Assembly: GCF_000238315.3 (NCBI RefSeq)
Contig: NZ_CP011925.1
Location: forward strand, 1 to 64,000
Length of the DNA stretch: 64,000 nucleotides
Source of the DNA: Pseudoalteromonas piscicida
GTDB taxonomy: Bacteria; Pseudomonadota; Gammaproteobacteria; Enterobacterales; Alteromonadaceae
Direction of reading: 5' to 3'
Under the pieces are notes generated by a model. It was not told where the DNA came from, did no database searches, and saw nothing but the letters and a program-made list of their open reading frames with translations. Below, one piece after another: positions 9,188 to 19,090 of the stretch. Within the stretch, counting starts at the first letter, position 1, and each line of letters starts with the position of its first letter. The position numbers were made by a program, and so were the translations under genes.

Positions 9188-9545
9188 TGGTACTCTCCGT
9201 TTCTGCATGCTGGTATTTAAGCGCTTCAATGTGGAGTAAAGATGGAGTGGGAAAACATCAGAGCAGTGCCCTTATGAGGTATAAGGTAGATCAAAAAATT
9301 CTTTATTATCGGTGAAAGAATAATTCTAAAATCCGCGTCTTTTCTTATGATAGTGACCTAATTTTAGGCTGGTATTGAATTAGTAAGTACCAACATTTTG
9401 GTCATAAGTCGAATGGGTATCGTACCGCATTTTGTGTTATTTACTTGGGTACCTTATTCAGTCTTGATTTATCTTCATATTGACTAAATTAAGTAGTAAT
9501 CGGTCTTTTACAGACTCTGCGTTCAACATATTCACGGGACAAACT
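9188..9545. other. intergenic region upstream of a TonB receptor gene
   Basis: 358 bp between divergent genes, so it must contain both promoters. AT-rich. A partial dyad around 9296-9335 (TTCTTTATTA ... AATAATTCT) and a small GGTATCGTACC dyad near 9417-9427 are visible. An in-frame TTG at 9480 would extend the receptor gene upstream but lacks a signal-peptide rationale. No classical Fur box is apparent. Confidence 0.4.
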
Positions 9546-12089
9546 ATGCAATTTATTAATAACAAGCTGGAAAACGCTGTTCGCAAGCCAATCTCGTTGG
9601 CTGTCGGTGCTGCGCTTCTTTCAACTTTTTCAATCCATGCGCAAGCAGAAAGTAACAACACTGAAGCCAAAGAAAGTGTTGAAGTCATCGAAATCACTGG
9701 TACGCGAAGAAGTCTTCGTAGTATTGCCGAGAGCACGGTGCCGGTAGATGTGATTTCTTTAGAAGATATGCAAAGTACCGGTCAGCTGGAGCTGAGCCAA
9801 GTACTAACTACGCTCGTGCCAAGTTTTAACTTCCCAAATTCAACGCTGGCGGATGGTACGGATCACGCCCGTCCGGCAGTGCTTAGAGGTTTAGCACCGG
9901 ATCACACCTTAGTGCTGGTTAATGGTAAGCGTCGTCATGCTGGCGCATTATTGAATTTAAATGGTACCGTTGGTCGTGGTTCAACGGCGGTTGATTTAAA
10001 TACTATCCCAGCTGCCGCGATTAAGCGTATAGAAGTACTGCGTGATGGCGCTGCTGCTCAATACGGCTCAGATGCCATTGCTGGCGTTATTAATATTGTG
10101 CTTAAAGATGCCGAAGAAGGCGGCAGTATTAGTGTGACCTATGGTGAGCACGATACGCAGATGGCAGGTGTCCCTGACTTATTACAAACCCGTGCAAACG
10201 CTGCGGGCGATTTAGACTTTGTGCTTGGAGATGACCGCAAGCGTAATGATGGCGGTACTACAACAATTGGTGCCAACGTTGGTTTTGCTTTAGGTAATGA
10301 AGGTTTTATTAATCTGTCTGCCGAATATAGAGATAAAAAACCGACTAATCGTTCAGGCTTTGATCCAAGAGAGCAATATGCTCGTGATGAAAATGGTCAA
10401 CTTGACTCAAGAGAGTTTTCATTCGATCGCTACAACCACCGTTTTGGTAAAGCTGAAGTGGAAGACTTTGCACTATTTTATAATGCGGGTTACAACCTAG
10501 ATGCGGAAACCGAACTTTATTCATTTGGTAGCTACTCAACACGTGAAGGTAACTCCGGTGGTTTCTATCGTCGCGCAAATGACAGCCGCAACTTAACTGC
10601 GGTATACCCAGATGGCTTCTTGCCTCAAATCGTCAGCGATGTAGATGATTACTCTTTTGCGGTTGGTGTAAAAGGCACTCAAGGTGAGTGGGATTACGAT
10701 ATCAGTACAAACTATGGTGTGAATGACTTCGCTCTGGGTGTCGTAAATAGTTTGAATACTTCGATGGGGGTAACAAGTCCGACTGAGTTTAATAACGGCG
10801 CTTTAGTCTATTCACAGTGGCTTGTGAATGCTGATGCTAAAACGGCATTAGATTTGGGCTTACCGGATGACGTATTTTTCACGATTGGTGCAGAATATCG
10901 CCGCGAAACCTATGAAATTGAAGTCGGTGAAGAAGCGTCTTACCTCACTGTACTCGATGCAGAAGGCAATCCCGTTGCAGCAGGTGGTGCGCAGGTGCTT
11001 GCTGGTTTCTCACCAGCAAGTGCTGTTGATGAATCTCGTCACAATATCGCTTTATTCGCAGAGTTTGATACCTACTTAACGCAGGACTGGAATGTCGTTT
11101 TGGCGGGTCGTTTTGAAGATTATAGTGATTTTGGCAGCACCTTCACCAGTAAACTGGCATCGCGCTATGTGGTGTCGGATAACTTTTCACTACGTGGTGC
11201 TGTAAGTACAGGTTTTAGAGCGCCTTCATTGGCTCAAACGTCCTATAAATCCATTGCTACGGTATTTGAAAATGGCGTACCTAGTGAAGTAGGTCACTTC
11301 CCTGTTGATACGCCAGCTGCAAAAGCGCTAGGTGCTCGAGAGCTTGAGCCTGAAGAGTCGGTCAATATGACGGCGGGGTTTGTCTATACACTAGACGCGT
11401 TCTCATTTACTGTGGATGCCTATCGAATTGACATCGACGATCGCATCGTACTTTCTGAGAATTTAGGTGGTCCTGAAGTCATTAATATTTTGCAGCAAGC
11501 GGGTGAGCTCAATACGCAAAGTGTAAGGTACTTCACTAATGCTATCGACTCGCGTACCCAAGGTGTGGATATCGTAGCAACGTACAGTTTTGATCTTGCT
11601 GACTACGGTGATCTGCGTTTAAGTGCTGCGGTAAACATCAATGACACTGAAGTGACGCATGTAAAAGCAAATCCTGCTGAGCTTGAAGCCCTTGGTGACA
11701 GCTATGAGTACTTTGCTCGTCGTGAAATTGCACGATTTGAAGATGGGACACCAAAAGACAAATGGAACCTAGCTGCAATTTGGCAATTTGGCGATTGGCA
11801 GACGACATTACGTGCCACACGCTATGGTGAAACGGTGGACTCTTCGAGTGCAGTAGAAGGCGATGAAGTATTAGACGCTAAATGGATCACTGATTTAGAA
11901 GTGGCTTATAACCTAGGTGACAACTGGAAGTTTGCTGTAGGCGCTAACAATCTATTTGATCAATATCCACAAGATACTGTTAGTAATATTGGTTATACAA
12001 CGTTTAACCAGATCTTTCCTTACTCTGCGTTCTCGGCATATAACACCGATGGTCGTTTTGTGTATGGCAATATCAGCTACCGTTTCTAA
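9546..12089 (+). CDS. TonB-dependent outer-membrane receptor
   Basis: 847-residue outer-membrane active transporter energised by TonB-ExbBD. The start at ATG 9546 gives a standard signal peptide ending near the AQA site (about residue 34); the upstream TTG would bury it. A TonB box-like segment (VEVIEITGT) precedes the plug domain (about 50-175), with the plug motifs RGLAPDHTLVLVNGKRRH and RIEVLRDGAAAQYGSDAIAGVINI. A 22-strand barrel follows, ending in a terminal aromatic (SYRF). The plug resembles generic carbohydrate- or peptide-class receptors of marine gammaproteobacteria rather than siderophore receptors. The substrate is unknown; no catabolic gene is adjacent. A terminator follows. Confidence 0.9.
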   Translation: MQFINNKLENAVRKPISLAVGAALLSTFSIHAQAESNNTEAKESVEVIEITGTRRSLRSIAESTVPVDVISLEDMQSTGQLELSQVLTTLVPSFNFPNSTLADGTDHARPAVLRGLAPDHTLVLVNGKRRHAGALLNLNGTVGRGSTAVDLNTIPAAAIKRIEVLRDGAAAQYGSDAIAGVINIVLKDAEEGGSISVTYGEHDTQMAGVPDLLQTRANAAGDLDFVLGDDRKRNDGGTTTIGANVGFALGNEGFINLSAEYRDKKPTNRSGFDPREQYARDENGQLDSREFSFDRYNHRFGKAEVEDFALFYNAGYNLDAETELYSFGSYSTREGNSGGFYRRANDSRNLTAVYPDGFLPQIVSDVDDYSFAVGVKGTQGEWDYDISTNYGVNDFALGVVNSLNTSMGVTSPTEFNNGALVYSQWLVNADAKTALDLGLPDDVFFTIGAEYRRETYEIEVGEEASYLTVLDAEGNPVAAGGAQVLAGFSPASAVDESRHNIALFAEFDTYLTQDWNVVLAGRFEDYSDFGSTFTSKLASRYVVSDNFSLRGAVSTGFRAPSLAQTSYKSIATVFENGVPSEVGHFPVDTPAAKALGARELEPEESVNMTAGFVYTLDAFSFTVDAYRIDIDDRIVLSENLGGPEVINILQQAGELNTQSVRYFTNAIDSRTQGVDIVATYSFDLADYGDLRLSAAVNINDTEVTHVKANPAELEALGDSYEYFARREIARFEDGTPKDKWNLAAIWQFGDWQTTLRATRYGETVDSSSAVEGDEVLDAKWITDLEVAYNLGDNWKFAVGANNLFDQYPQDTVSNIGYTTFNQIFPYSAFSAYNTDGRFVYGNISYRF

Positions 12090-12106
12090 GCAAGCTTAGA
12101 AAGAGG

Positions 12107-12134
12107 AAAGGCCAAGCATCTGCTCGGCCTTTTG
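12107..12134 (+). terminator. terminator after the TonB receptor gene
   Basis: AAAGGCC and GGCCTTT arms, extended by AGCA/TGCT after one mismatch, followed by TTTG. It may serve both convergent genes. Confidence 0.7.
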
Positions 12135-12173
12135 TACTTTACTTAATATCAACTCGCATTTTATGCGGGTACT

Positions 12174-14222
12174 TTATGCTGGTACATCTACCGCGTGAGG
12201 TAAGTTTATCTGAATACACAAACCACCATACTTCCCTGACTTCACTGTGATTTTTCCATTCATCGCTTCAATTAAACTCTTACAAATAGATAAACCAAGA
12301 CCTGAGCCTCCTGTCGCACGACTTCTCGATGCCTCGACACGGTACAAGCGTTCAAACAGTTTGTTCTGCTCGGTCTCAGATACGCCTGGTGAGCTATCAT
12401 CGACTTGTAGAAATAGTCCTTGTTTATTGACCACAGCTTTAAACCTTACCTTGCCGGGTTTATCTGTATATAAACATGCATTCTTAGCTAGATTATCGAT
12501 AACCCTATCCAGCTTAGGTTTATCAATATAAATACTCATATCATCGACGTGAATGTCGGCGATAAATTGCAACTTATTGCTTGTTACTAATCTTTCAATA
12601 TCGTACACATAGCTTTGGATAACCGTTTTCGCGCCATGCTGCTGAGGATGGATCACAAGTGCGTCATGATCTGCTTGAGACAATTGATATACGTTCGAGA
12701 TCAATTCATTTAGCTGATTTATCTTGTTGTTGATCTTGGCATATGCAATTGTGCTGTCATCAATAAGATTGTGTTCCATCGCTTCTATATGGAGTTTTAA
12801 GACACTAAGTGGCGTGCGTAACTCGTGGGAAATATCGGCCAGCATTTTATCTTTATGCTCAATGTTCAATTGATACATTTTTGCTTTTAGTGCCGCATTT
12901 CTATGTTTGACGACAAAAAATCCGACTAGAAATAATCCAGCTAAAAAGGTCGAGATTGCTGCGGTTACCCACATTTGTGTGGATAGCTTAGCATTTTGTA
13001 AGTTAACCTCGGTTATGGCTTGTGCTGAGCGGGCCTGCTCCAGTTGTTGAGATTGAATAAGCGCATCAATACTGGCTTTATAGGTACTTACTTGTTTTTC
13101 TAGTAATGCTTCATGAAGTCGAGTCTGCAGCTCTGAAGTCGACTTCATAAACTGATAGGCTTGGGCGTATTCATGATGTGCAGCAAGCGTTATTGCTTTA
13201 AGGCGATGATATTTTTCGAGCAGTAGCTCTGCCGTTTCAATTTCGGTTAGGGCGTCCAGTTTAGTGAGGAGTGTTTTTGCTTTGACTAATTCTTTGCGTT
13301 TTAGCCTTACTTCTAACTCCGTCAGGTAGGCGTAAAATTGTTGCAGTGTTGAACTGGTTTGAGTGGCATATTCAATGCCTGCTTGTGCATCCGACAGGGC
13401 ACTGTCTAAGTCAGCCTTAGCTATATGGATCAGTGCGGAAGTACGATATGCTCTGGCTAGAGAAACCCTTGCATTAAGCTCTTTTAGAAATTCAATGGCC
13501 TCTTTTGTTTGCGCTAACGCTTCGTCCGTCTTGCCGTTCTTAAACTTCAGCTCGCCCAAGCGAAGGGCTGTGCCTGCGACGTTGCGTAATTCTTTTGAAG
13601 CTTTATCTGCAACGAGAGCTTGTTGAAAGAAATACTCAGCATTTTCCTCATCCCCCATACGCACAGAAATATCACCGAGATTATAAAAATTAGCCCCTTG
13701 CTTTTCGTACTGATCAGTTCCTTTTAGTAATTCATAGGCTTTTAAGTGGTATTGCATAGATTGCGCAAGCAGATTTCTATGGTCGGCAACAACGCCTAGA
13801 TTATTATAGGTTTGCGCAACTAAATTTGATTTATTCATTGCTTCGGCTGATGTGAGCGCTTTTAAATAAAAAGACTCGGCCTGCTCAAGCTGGCTTAGGT
13901 TACGATAGTTAATACCTATCTCTCTGTATACTTCATACTTGCGCGCTTCGGTAAGGAAAAACTGCTTTTCGATATAGCTAAGGGTAGATATTGATTTCTC
14001 ATATAAATCTTGCTTTCGATAAATCATGGCCTGCAAATAAATCGCTTGATATCGCGTTTCTTCTTCTTCACTGACGCTGGCCGTTTCAATTTTAACTAAG
14101 GCTTCGGTGTATTTGCCTGCCTTTTCTAAATCTTCTATTTCCTTGATAACTGTATTCCCGGCCTGGCAATGCATCGCTGTAAGCAGTGCTACTGCTTTTA
14201 TTAAGTTCTTAATGGGGGTCAT
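12174..14222 (-). CDS. TPR-containing sensor histidine kinase
   Basis: 682-residue membrane kinase. A signal peptide (1-~21) leads to a periplasmic region of about eight TPR-like repeats (about 25-385) and a coiled linker. One membrane segment (about 418-440, AAISTFLAGLFLVGFFVV) precedes a HisKA domain with SHELRTP (H466) and a HATPase_c domain with a GGSGLGLSICKSL box. No receiver domain is present, so a separate response regulator is needed. Candidate partner: the BaeR-like regulator at 6.4-7.1 kb, which lacks a kinase gene. The pair would be split by rmuC and a TonB receptor gene; that pairing is inference. TPR domains suggest a protein or peptide-binding input. Confidence 0.88.
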   Translation of the reverse strand: MTPIKNLIKAVALLTAMHCQAGNTVIKEIEDLEKAGKYTEALVKIETASVSEEEETRYQAIYLQAMIYRKQDLYEKSISTLSYIEKQFFLTEARKYEVYREIGINYRNLSQLEQAESFYLKALTSAEAMNKSNLVAQTYNNLGVVADHRNLLAQSMQYHLKAYELLKGTDQYEKQGANFYNLGDISVRMGDEENAEYFFQQALVADKASKELRNVAGTALRLGELKFKNGKTDEALAQTKEAIEFLKELNARVSLARAYRTSALIHIAKADLDSALSDAQAGIEYATQTSSTLQQFYAYLTELEVRLKRKELVKAKTLLTKLDALTEIETAELLLEKYHRLKAITLAAHHEYAQAYQFMKSTSELQTRLHEALLEKQVSTYKASIDALIQSQQLEQARSAQAITEVNLQNAKLSTQMWVTAAISTFLAGLFLVGFFVVKHRNAALKAKMYQLNIEHKDKMLADISHELRTPLSVLKLHIEAMEHNLIDDSTIAYAKINNKINQLNELISNVYQLSQADHDALVIHPQQHGAKTVIQSYVYDIERLVTSNKLQFIADIHVDDMSIYIDKPKLDRVIDNLAKNACLYTDKPGKVRFKAVVNKQGLFLQVDDSSPGVSETEQNKLFERLYRVEASRSRATGGSGLGLSICKSLIEAMNGKITVKSGKYGGLCIQINLPHAVDVPA

Positions 14223-14370
14223 GTATCAACTTCGATGTACTGTAATCAGTTTTATAGTTTTACATGGAAAAGTGGGGTAAATATGGAAAGTGTAAAGGGG
14301 GTTTACAGCAGAATGAAGTGCTTATAAATCTGAGGTTAGTTATATTCTTATTTTTAGTCAAAATAAACTC

Positions 14371-14640
14371 AGAACAAAATTTTACTAAGTAAGTTAGTAA
14401 AAATGTGACCTGTCGCTGGTTTAGTTAGTAAAATTTTGGTTTGTGAAAGTGAAAAAAGTCACAAATGCGCTCTTTTTTGTCTGGATCTTAGATCTTTACT
14501 GTAAAGATTGGGATCGTTAGGTGTTGAGTTAATAAAATTCTGATCTCAAATAGGTATAGGTTAGTAAAAATATGATCTGAACAACTGACGTTGGTAAATA
14601 CGTGATCTAAGTTATCAGTGGCTAGTAAAAATCTGATCCA
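14371..14640. repeat. array of ~20-bp repeats with ~31-bp period
   Basis: Six direct copies related to GTTAGTAAAAATNTGATCTG begin near 14393, 14424, 14528, 14560, 14590 and 14621. Adjacent copies are 30-32 bp apart, and the 104-bp gap is a little over three periods. A seventh copy is inverted at about 14371-14390. A perfect 17-bp palindrome (ATCTTTAC-T-GTAAAGAT, 14492-14508) lies inside the gap. The array occupies the gap between the kinase gene (its upstream side) and the end of aceA. Options are a transposon end with multiple transposase sites (IS21/Tn7-like superfamilies), an iteron cluster or a repressor array. No transposase or rep gene is nearby. The 14223-14370 stretch also holds TGTAAAGGGGGTTTACA (14291-14307). 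Confidence 0.7.
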
Positions 14641-14650
14641 CAATAGATAA

Positions 14651-14668
14651 AAGGGCCTGACGGCCCTT
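14651..14668 (-). terminator. terminator after aceA
   Basis: AAGGGCC-TGAC-GGCCCTT hairpin. On the minus strand it is followed by TTATCT. It lies about 43 bp past the aceA stop codon. Confidence 0.7.
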
Positions 14669-14710
14669 GCTGATTAAGGAACTATATAAGTCGTTATCTA
14701 AATCGAGAGT

Positions 14711-16315
14711 TTAGAACTGGTTCATGGTGTTAGCTTCACCACCTGCTTTGAGTGCGTTCTCACCAGAGAAATACTCTTTGTGCGTGTCACCGATATTAGA
14801 GCCCGCCAAGTCTTGGTGTTTAACTGATGCTTGCTCGCGACGGATTTCTTGTCGTTGCACATCGCGTACATAGGCAAGCATACCCGCGTCACCAAAATAG
14901 CCTTCAGCCAGAATATCCGTGCTGAGCGCTGCTGTATGGTAAGTTGGCAGTATAATAAGGTGGTGGAAAATCCCCGCTTCTCTTGCCGAGTCACGCTGGA
15001 AGTTTTGCACCAGTAGATCGGCTTCGGTTGCCAATTCGGTTGCGTCTAACTCTGGCGCCATCAATACTTTTGCATCCGCGCTTGGGTTTGGGTATGCCGA
15101 TAAGTCTTTACCTTGCTCCTGCCATTGTTGGTATACCTGTTCACGGAATTTTAATGTCCAGTTGAACGATGGCGAGTTGTTGTATACAAGCTTAGCGTTA
15201 GGCACTTGTTCGCGAACTCGGTTAACTAGCTCGGCAATTTGCTCGATATTTGGCTTTTCGGTTTCAATCCACAATAGATCTGCGCCTGATTGAAGACTGG
15301 TTACACAGTCTAGTACCACACGATCTTTTTCTGTGCCTGCTCTGAACTGGTATAAACCGTTGTCTAAGCGAACTGGCTTTTGCAGTTCGCCACTCAATTT
15401 AATTGCCATCTCACCTTCTTGTAAGTCAGCGGCCGAGGTAACTGGCGTGGTGTCTAAATAGCTAGTGTATTGGCTCGCAAGGTCGCCTGGCGCTTTTGAT
15501 ACTGGCACTTTTTGCGTCAAACTTGCACCCAATGAGTCAGTGCGGGCGACGATAACGCCATCTTCAACACCAAGCTCAAGGAAAGCATATCGTACAGCGT
15601 TAATCTTGGCTAAAAAGTCTTCATGAGGAACCGTTACTTTACCTGCTTGGTGGCCACACTGTTTTGCGTCCGATACTTGGTTTTCGATTTGAATTGCACA
15701 AGCACCCGCTTCAATCATTTGTTTAGCTAATAGGTAGGTTGCTTCTTCGTTACCAAAACCGGCATCAATATCAGCAATGATAGGCACTACATGGGTTTCG
15801 AAGTTATCGATTTTGCTAAGGATCTCTGTCGTATCTTGGCCTTTTGCTCTCACTGCATCAAGATCTTTGTAGAGATGATCTAGCTCTCGCGCATCGGCTT
15901 GCTTGAGGAAGGTGTAGATCTCTTCAATCAAAGCTGGAACCGCTGTTTTTTCATGCATACTTTGGTCAGGTAGTGGGCCAAACTCTGAGCGCAGTGCAGC
16001 AACCATCCAGCCACTTAGGTATACGTAAGAGCGTTTTGTGGTTTTATTGTGACGCTTTACTGCCATCATCATTTGTTGCGCGGTAAAACCGTGCCAACAA
16101 CCAAGCGATTGCGTGTATTGGCTGCTATCTGCGTCGTACGCTGCCATATCTTCACGCATCACTTTTGCCGTGTATTTTGCAATGTCCAAACCGGTTTTAA
16201 AACGGTTTTGTAGGTGCATACGGCTGGCATACTCAGGACTGATAGACTGCCAAGTTTGTCCTTGGCTTTGGCATAGACTAGAGAAATGATCTAACTGAGT
16301 TTGATACTGAGACAT
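14711..16315 (-). CDS. aceA: isocitrate lyase
   Basis: Splits isocitrate to succinate and glyoxylate in the glyoxylate shunt, allowing growth on acetate and fatty acids. 534 residues, the longer subtype typical of Pseudomonas-like organisms rather than the ~434-residue E. coli enzyme. The catalytic motif KQCGH is present with Cys220. The SLGCWHGFTAQQM region binds substrate and IADIDAGFGNE belongs to the Mg-binding barrel. The ATG has a clean upstream region with AAGGAAGC. It is divergent from malate synthase G; the two enzymes act consecutively. A terminator follows. Confidence 0.96.
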   Translation of the reverse strand: MSQYQTQLDHFSSLCQSQGQTWQSISPEYASRMHLQNRFKTGLDIAKYTAKVMREDMAAYDADSSQYTQSLGCWHGFTAQQMMMAVKRHNKTTKRSYVYLSGWMVAALRSEFGPLPDQSMHEKTAVPALIEEIYTFLKQADARELDHLYKDLDAVRAKGQDTTEILSKIDNFETHVVPIIADIDAGFGNEEATYLLAKQMIEAGACAIQIENQVSDAKQCGHQAGKVTVPHEDFLAKINAVRYAFLELGVEDGVIVARTDSLGASLTQKVPVSKAPGDLASQYTSYLDTTPVTSAADLQEGEMAIKLSGELQKPVRLDNGLYQFRAGTEKDRVVLDCVTSLQSGADLLWIETEKPNIEQIAELVNRVREQVPNAKLVYNNSPSFNWTLKFREQVYQQWQEQGKDLSAYPNPSADAKVLMAPELDATELATEADLLVQNFQRDSAREAGIFHHLIILPTYHTAALSTDILAEGYFGDAGMLAYVRDVQRQEIRREQASVKHQDLAGSNIGDTHKEYFSGENALKAGGEANTMNQF

Positions 16316-16562
16316 AATTAGCTTCCTTTGAACGGGTACTATAAATCAAATTAAATTCTGGTTGTTTGTTACACGAAACCAACCGGTGTGAGAGTGATTG
16401 GCTGCGGGCTTAATTAAACACTAGGCCGATAAATTAGATTTTTTAAATTTATAGTTATTATTACGAGTATATTTTTTGTGAATGGGAAAAGGGGTTCGTT
16501 TTTCCAAAAATTGTTTTATGTTTGACCTATCCCGTTCAAAAAATGTTAATCAAGGACTCTCC
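16316..16562. promoter_or_regulatory. divergent aceA-glcB promoter region
   Basis: 247 bp shared by the two glyoxylate-shunt genes, AT-rich around 16410-16480. A GGAAAA...TTTTCC hairpin (about 16485-16505) lies in the likely glcB leader. No FadR, IclR or RamB-type site can be named with confidence. Confidence 0.5.
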
Positions 16563-18740
16563 ATGAGCAAGTATGTCACTCATTCAGGCTTCCAAATTGC
16601 GACTCCACTGGCGCAGTTTGTTGAGCAATCTTTACTTCCCGGTACGGGGATCGCGGTCAATCAATTTTGGCAAGGCGTAGCGGATATTTTTTCGGAACTT
16701 GGGAAGCAAAACCAAGCGTTACTAAACAAACGCGATACCCTGCAACAGCAAATTGACGATTACCACCTCTCTCATCCTGATTGGCAATCTGCAGAATATC
16801 GGACATTTCTTGAATCTATCGGTTATTTGCAGCCTGAGCCTGAAGATTTTGCCATCGAAACCGAGCATGTGGAGCCTGAAATTGCGAGCGCAGCCGGTCC
16901 TCAGTTAGTGGTGCCTGTCAGTAACGCAAGATTTGCGCTCAATGCGGCGAATGCGCGTTGGGGCTCCTTGTATGATGCGCTCTATGGAACGGACGTCCTT
17001 GGCGAAGAGGATGGTGCTGAGCGTACTCAAGCCTATAATCCGAACCGTGGGTTTAAAGTCATGGCTTATGCTAGGCAATTCCTCGATAAAGCACTGCCGT
17101 TGGCTGAAGGTTCTCACATAGAAAGTACGAACTACGCGATTCTAGACGGCAACTTGGTGATTACACTCAACGACAGCACCCAAGTTGCACTGCAAAAGCC
17201 TGATCAGCTAGTGGGTTATCAGGGGGAGGCACAAAATCCAAGCGTGGTATTGCTGCGCCACCATGATCTGCATATTGAGATCCAAATTGATCCACACCAT
17301 CCGATAGGACAGGCAGACAAAGCCGGGATCAAAGATGTCGTCCTTGAGGCTGCACTGACGACAATCATGGATTGTGAAGACTCGGTTGCTGCGGTGGATG
17401 CACAAGACAAAGTATTGGTATATCAAAATTGGTTAGGCTTGATGAAAGGGAGCTTGAGCGAAACCTTCGCAAAGTCAGGTCAATCGCTGACTCGGACGCT
17501 AAATGCCGACCGAAGTTACGTAGATACACAAGGCCAGCGTATGACACTTAAAGGTCGCTCTATGATGTTTGTGCGTAATGTTGGTCACCTAATGACAACA
17601 CCTGCGGTACTGGATGCAGAAGGAAACGAGCAGTTCGAAGGGATCTTAGATGCTATCATGACAAGCACGGCTGCGCTGCATGACTTACAAGGCAATAGTC
17701 CGTTTAAAAACTCGACGGCAGCAAGTATCAATATCGTGAAGCCGAAGATGCACGGCCCTGAAGAAGTCGCTTTCACTGATACCCTATTTAGTCGAGTTGA
17801 AGCGCTGCTCTCGTTACCCAAAAATACCATTAAAATGGGGATTATGGATGAAGAGCGTCGTACTTCGGTAAATTTAAAAGCGTGTATTGCTGCCGCTAAG
17901 CAGCGTGTAGTATTTATTAATACCGGCTTTTTGGATAGAACAGGCGATGAAATTCATACCTCAATGCTGGCGGGCCCTGTATTGCCTAAAGTGGCAATTA
18001 AAGGACAGTCTTGGATAGCGGCCTATGAAGATCAAAACGTGGATATTGGCCTTAAAACCGGTTTTAGGAAAAAGGCACAAATAGGCAAAGGAATGTGGCC
18101 AATGCCAGATAAAATGGCGCTGATGATGGAGCAAAAACAAGGCCATCCGGAGTCTGGTGCTAATACTGCATGGGTGCCCTCTCCTACTGCAGCAACGCTC
18201 CATGCGATGCACTATCACTATGTGGATGTGTTTGCACGCCAACTTGAGATAAAAACACGTCAGCAAGCATCGCTCGATAACTTACTTACGCCCCCGTTGA
18301 TGTTAGAAAACGATTTGTCTGCGGAGGATATTCAAGCCGAATTAGACAATAATGCGCAGGGTATTTTGGGCTACGTGGTGCGCTGGATAGACCAAGGCGT
18401 TGGCTGCTCAAAAGTGCCTGATATCAATCACGTTGGATTAATGGAAGACAGAGCAACGCTTAGGATTTCAAGTCAGCATATCGCTAACTGGTTATATCAT
18501 GGTATTTGTAGCGAAGAGCAAGTAGAAAAAACCTTTAGACGTATGGCTGCTGTGGTAGATGGTCAAAACGAAGGTGACAGCCTCTACCAACCAATGCTCA
18601 ATGACCATAAACCGCTTAGTGAAAACCTTGCCTATAAAGCGGCGTTATCTTTGGTATTTGAAGGCCGAGTTCAACCCAATGGTTATACCGAGCCGCTACT
18701 TCACGCCTATCGACAAGCCTATAAGCAGCAGGCTAATTAG
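16563..18740 (+). CDS. glcB: malate synthase G
   Basis: Condenses glyoxylate with acetyl-CoA to malate. 725 residues from the ATG at 16563, which has an AAGGACT ribosome binding site. An earlier in-frame ATG (16482) adds an unlikely 27-residue extension. The size matches the ~723-residue isoform G (GlcB) rather than the ~530-residue AceB. Family motifs include [26 protein letters not shown] and [13 protein letters not shown]. Having malate synthase G adjacent to isocitrate lyase implies it serves the shunt here rather than only glycolate use. It is divergent from aceA. Confidence 0.96.
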   Translation: MSKYVTHSGFQIATPLAQFVEQSLLPGTGIAVNQFWQGVADIFSELGKQNQALLNKRDTLQQQIDDYHLSHPDWQSAEYRTFLESIGYLQPEPEDFAIETEHVEPEIASAAGPQLVVPVSNARFALNAANARWGSLYDALYGTDVLGEEDGAERTQAYNPNRGFKVMAYARQFLDKALPLAEGSHIESTNYAILDGNLVITLNDSTQVALQKPDQLVGYQGEAQNPSVVLLRHHDLHIEIQIDPHHPIGQADKAGIKDVVLEAALTTIMDCEDSVAAVDAQDKVLVYQNWLGLMKGSLSETFAKSGQSLTRTLNADRSYVDTQGQRMTLKGRSMMFVRNVGHLMTTPAVLDAEGNEQFEGILDAIMTSTAALHDLQGNSPFKNSTAASINIVKPKMHGPEEVAFTDTLFSRVEALLSLPKNTIKMGIMDEERRTSVNLKACIAAAKQRVVFINTGFLDRTGDEIHTSMLAGPVLPKVAIKGQSWIAAYEDQNVDIGLKTGFRKKAQIGKGMWPMPDKMALMMEQKQGHPESGANTAWVPSPTAATLHAMHYHYVDVFARQLEIKTRQQASLDNLLTPPLMLENDLSAEDIQAELDNNAQGILGYVVRWIDQGVGCSKVPDINHVGLMEDRATLRISSQHIANWLYHGICSEEQVEKTFRRMAAVVDGQNEGDSLYQPMLNDHKPLSENLAYKAALSLVFEGRVQPNGYTEPLLHAYRQAYKQQAN

Positions 18741-18769
18741 TCCCTTTTCATTTCGATGTCACTCAAATC

Positions 18770-18793
18770 AAGGCTGGTCAATCCAGCCTTTTT
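18770..18793 (+). terminator. terminator after glcB
   Basis: AAGGCTGG-TCAAT-CCAGCCTT hairpin followed directly by TTT. Confidence 0.8.
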
Positions 18794-18808
18794 GGTTTTT
18801 ATGCTTGT

Positions 18809-19081
18809 GTCGAAGTAAACCTCGACCTACGTTGGATTTGTAGGTCGTGATTTATCACGACGAGCTTTTTCATCATGGGTCGTTAAGATGCTTGTCGAAA
18901 TATTTGTTGAGGTATGTGTAGAGGTAAACCTCGACCTACGTTGGGTTTGTAGGTCGTGATTTATCACGACGATCTTTTTCATCATGGGTCGTTAAGATGC
19001 TTGTCGAAATATTTGTTGAGGTATGTGTCGAGGTAAACCTCGACCTACATGTTGGGTTCGTAGGTCGTGATTTATCACGAC
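18809..19081. repeat. BIME-like cluster of three paired REP hairpins
   Basis: Three units at 18809-18861, 18918-18970 and 19027-19081. Each has an inverted hairpin (GTCGAGGTAAACCTCGAC plus CTAC) and, about 9-11 bp later, a direct hairpin (GTAG plus GTCGTGATTTATCACGAC). The tetranucleotide foot GTAG before a palindrome is the hallmark of REPs mobilised by RAYT/TnpA-REP transposases. The intervening ~55 bp is also repeated, so the whole is a tandem amplification of period ~110 bp. It fills the space between glcB and the isochorismatase-like gene, whose stop codon is 10 bp away. No RAYT gene is in the window. Confidence 0.85.
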
Positions 19082-19090
19082 GAGCATAGG

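Noticed and set aside
14492..14508. Vibrio-type parS site
   Set aside because: The palindrome ATCTTTAC-T-GTAAAGAT differs in centre length from TTTACANTGTAAA and is single; it could be an operator instead.
14371..14640. CRISPR array
   Set aside because: Repeats are ~20 bp, degenerate and separated by only ~11 bp, one is inverted, and there are no cas genes.
17208..17426. Minus-strand frames inside glcB
   Set aside because: They are complementary shadows of malate synthase G with low coding quality.
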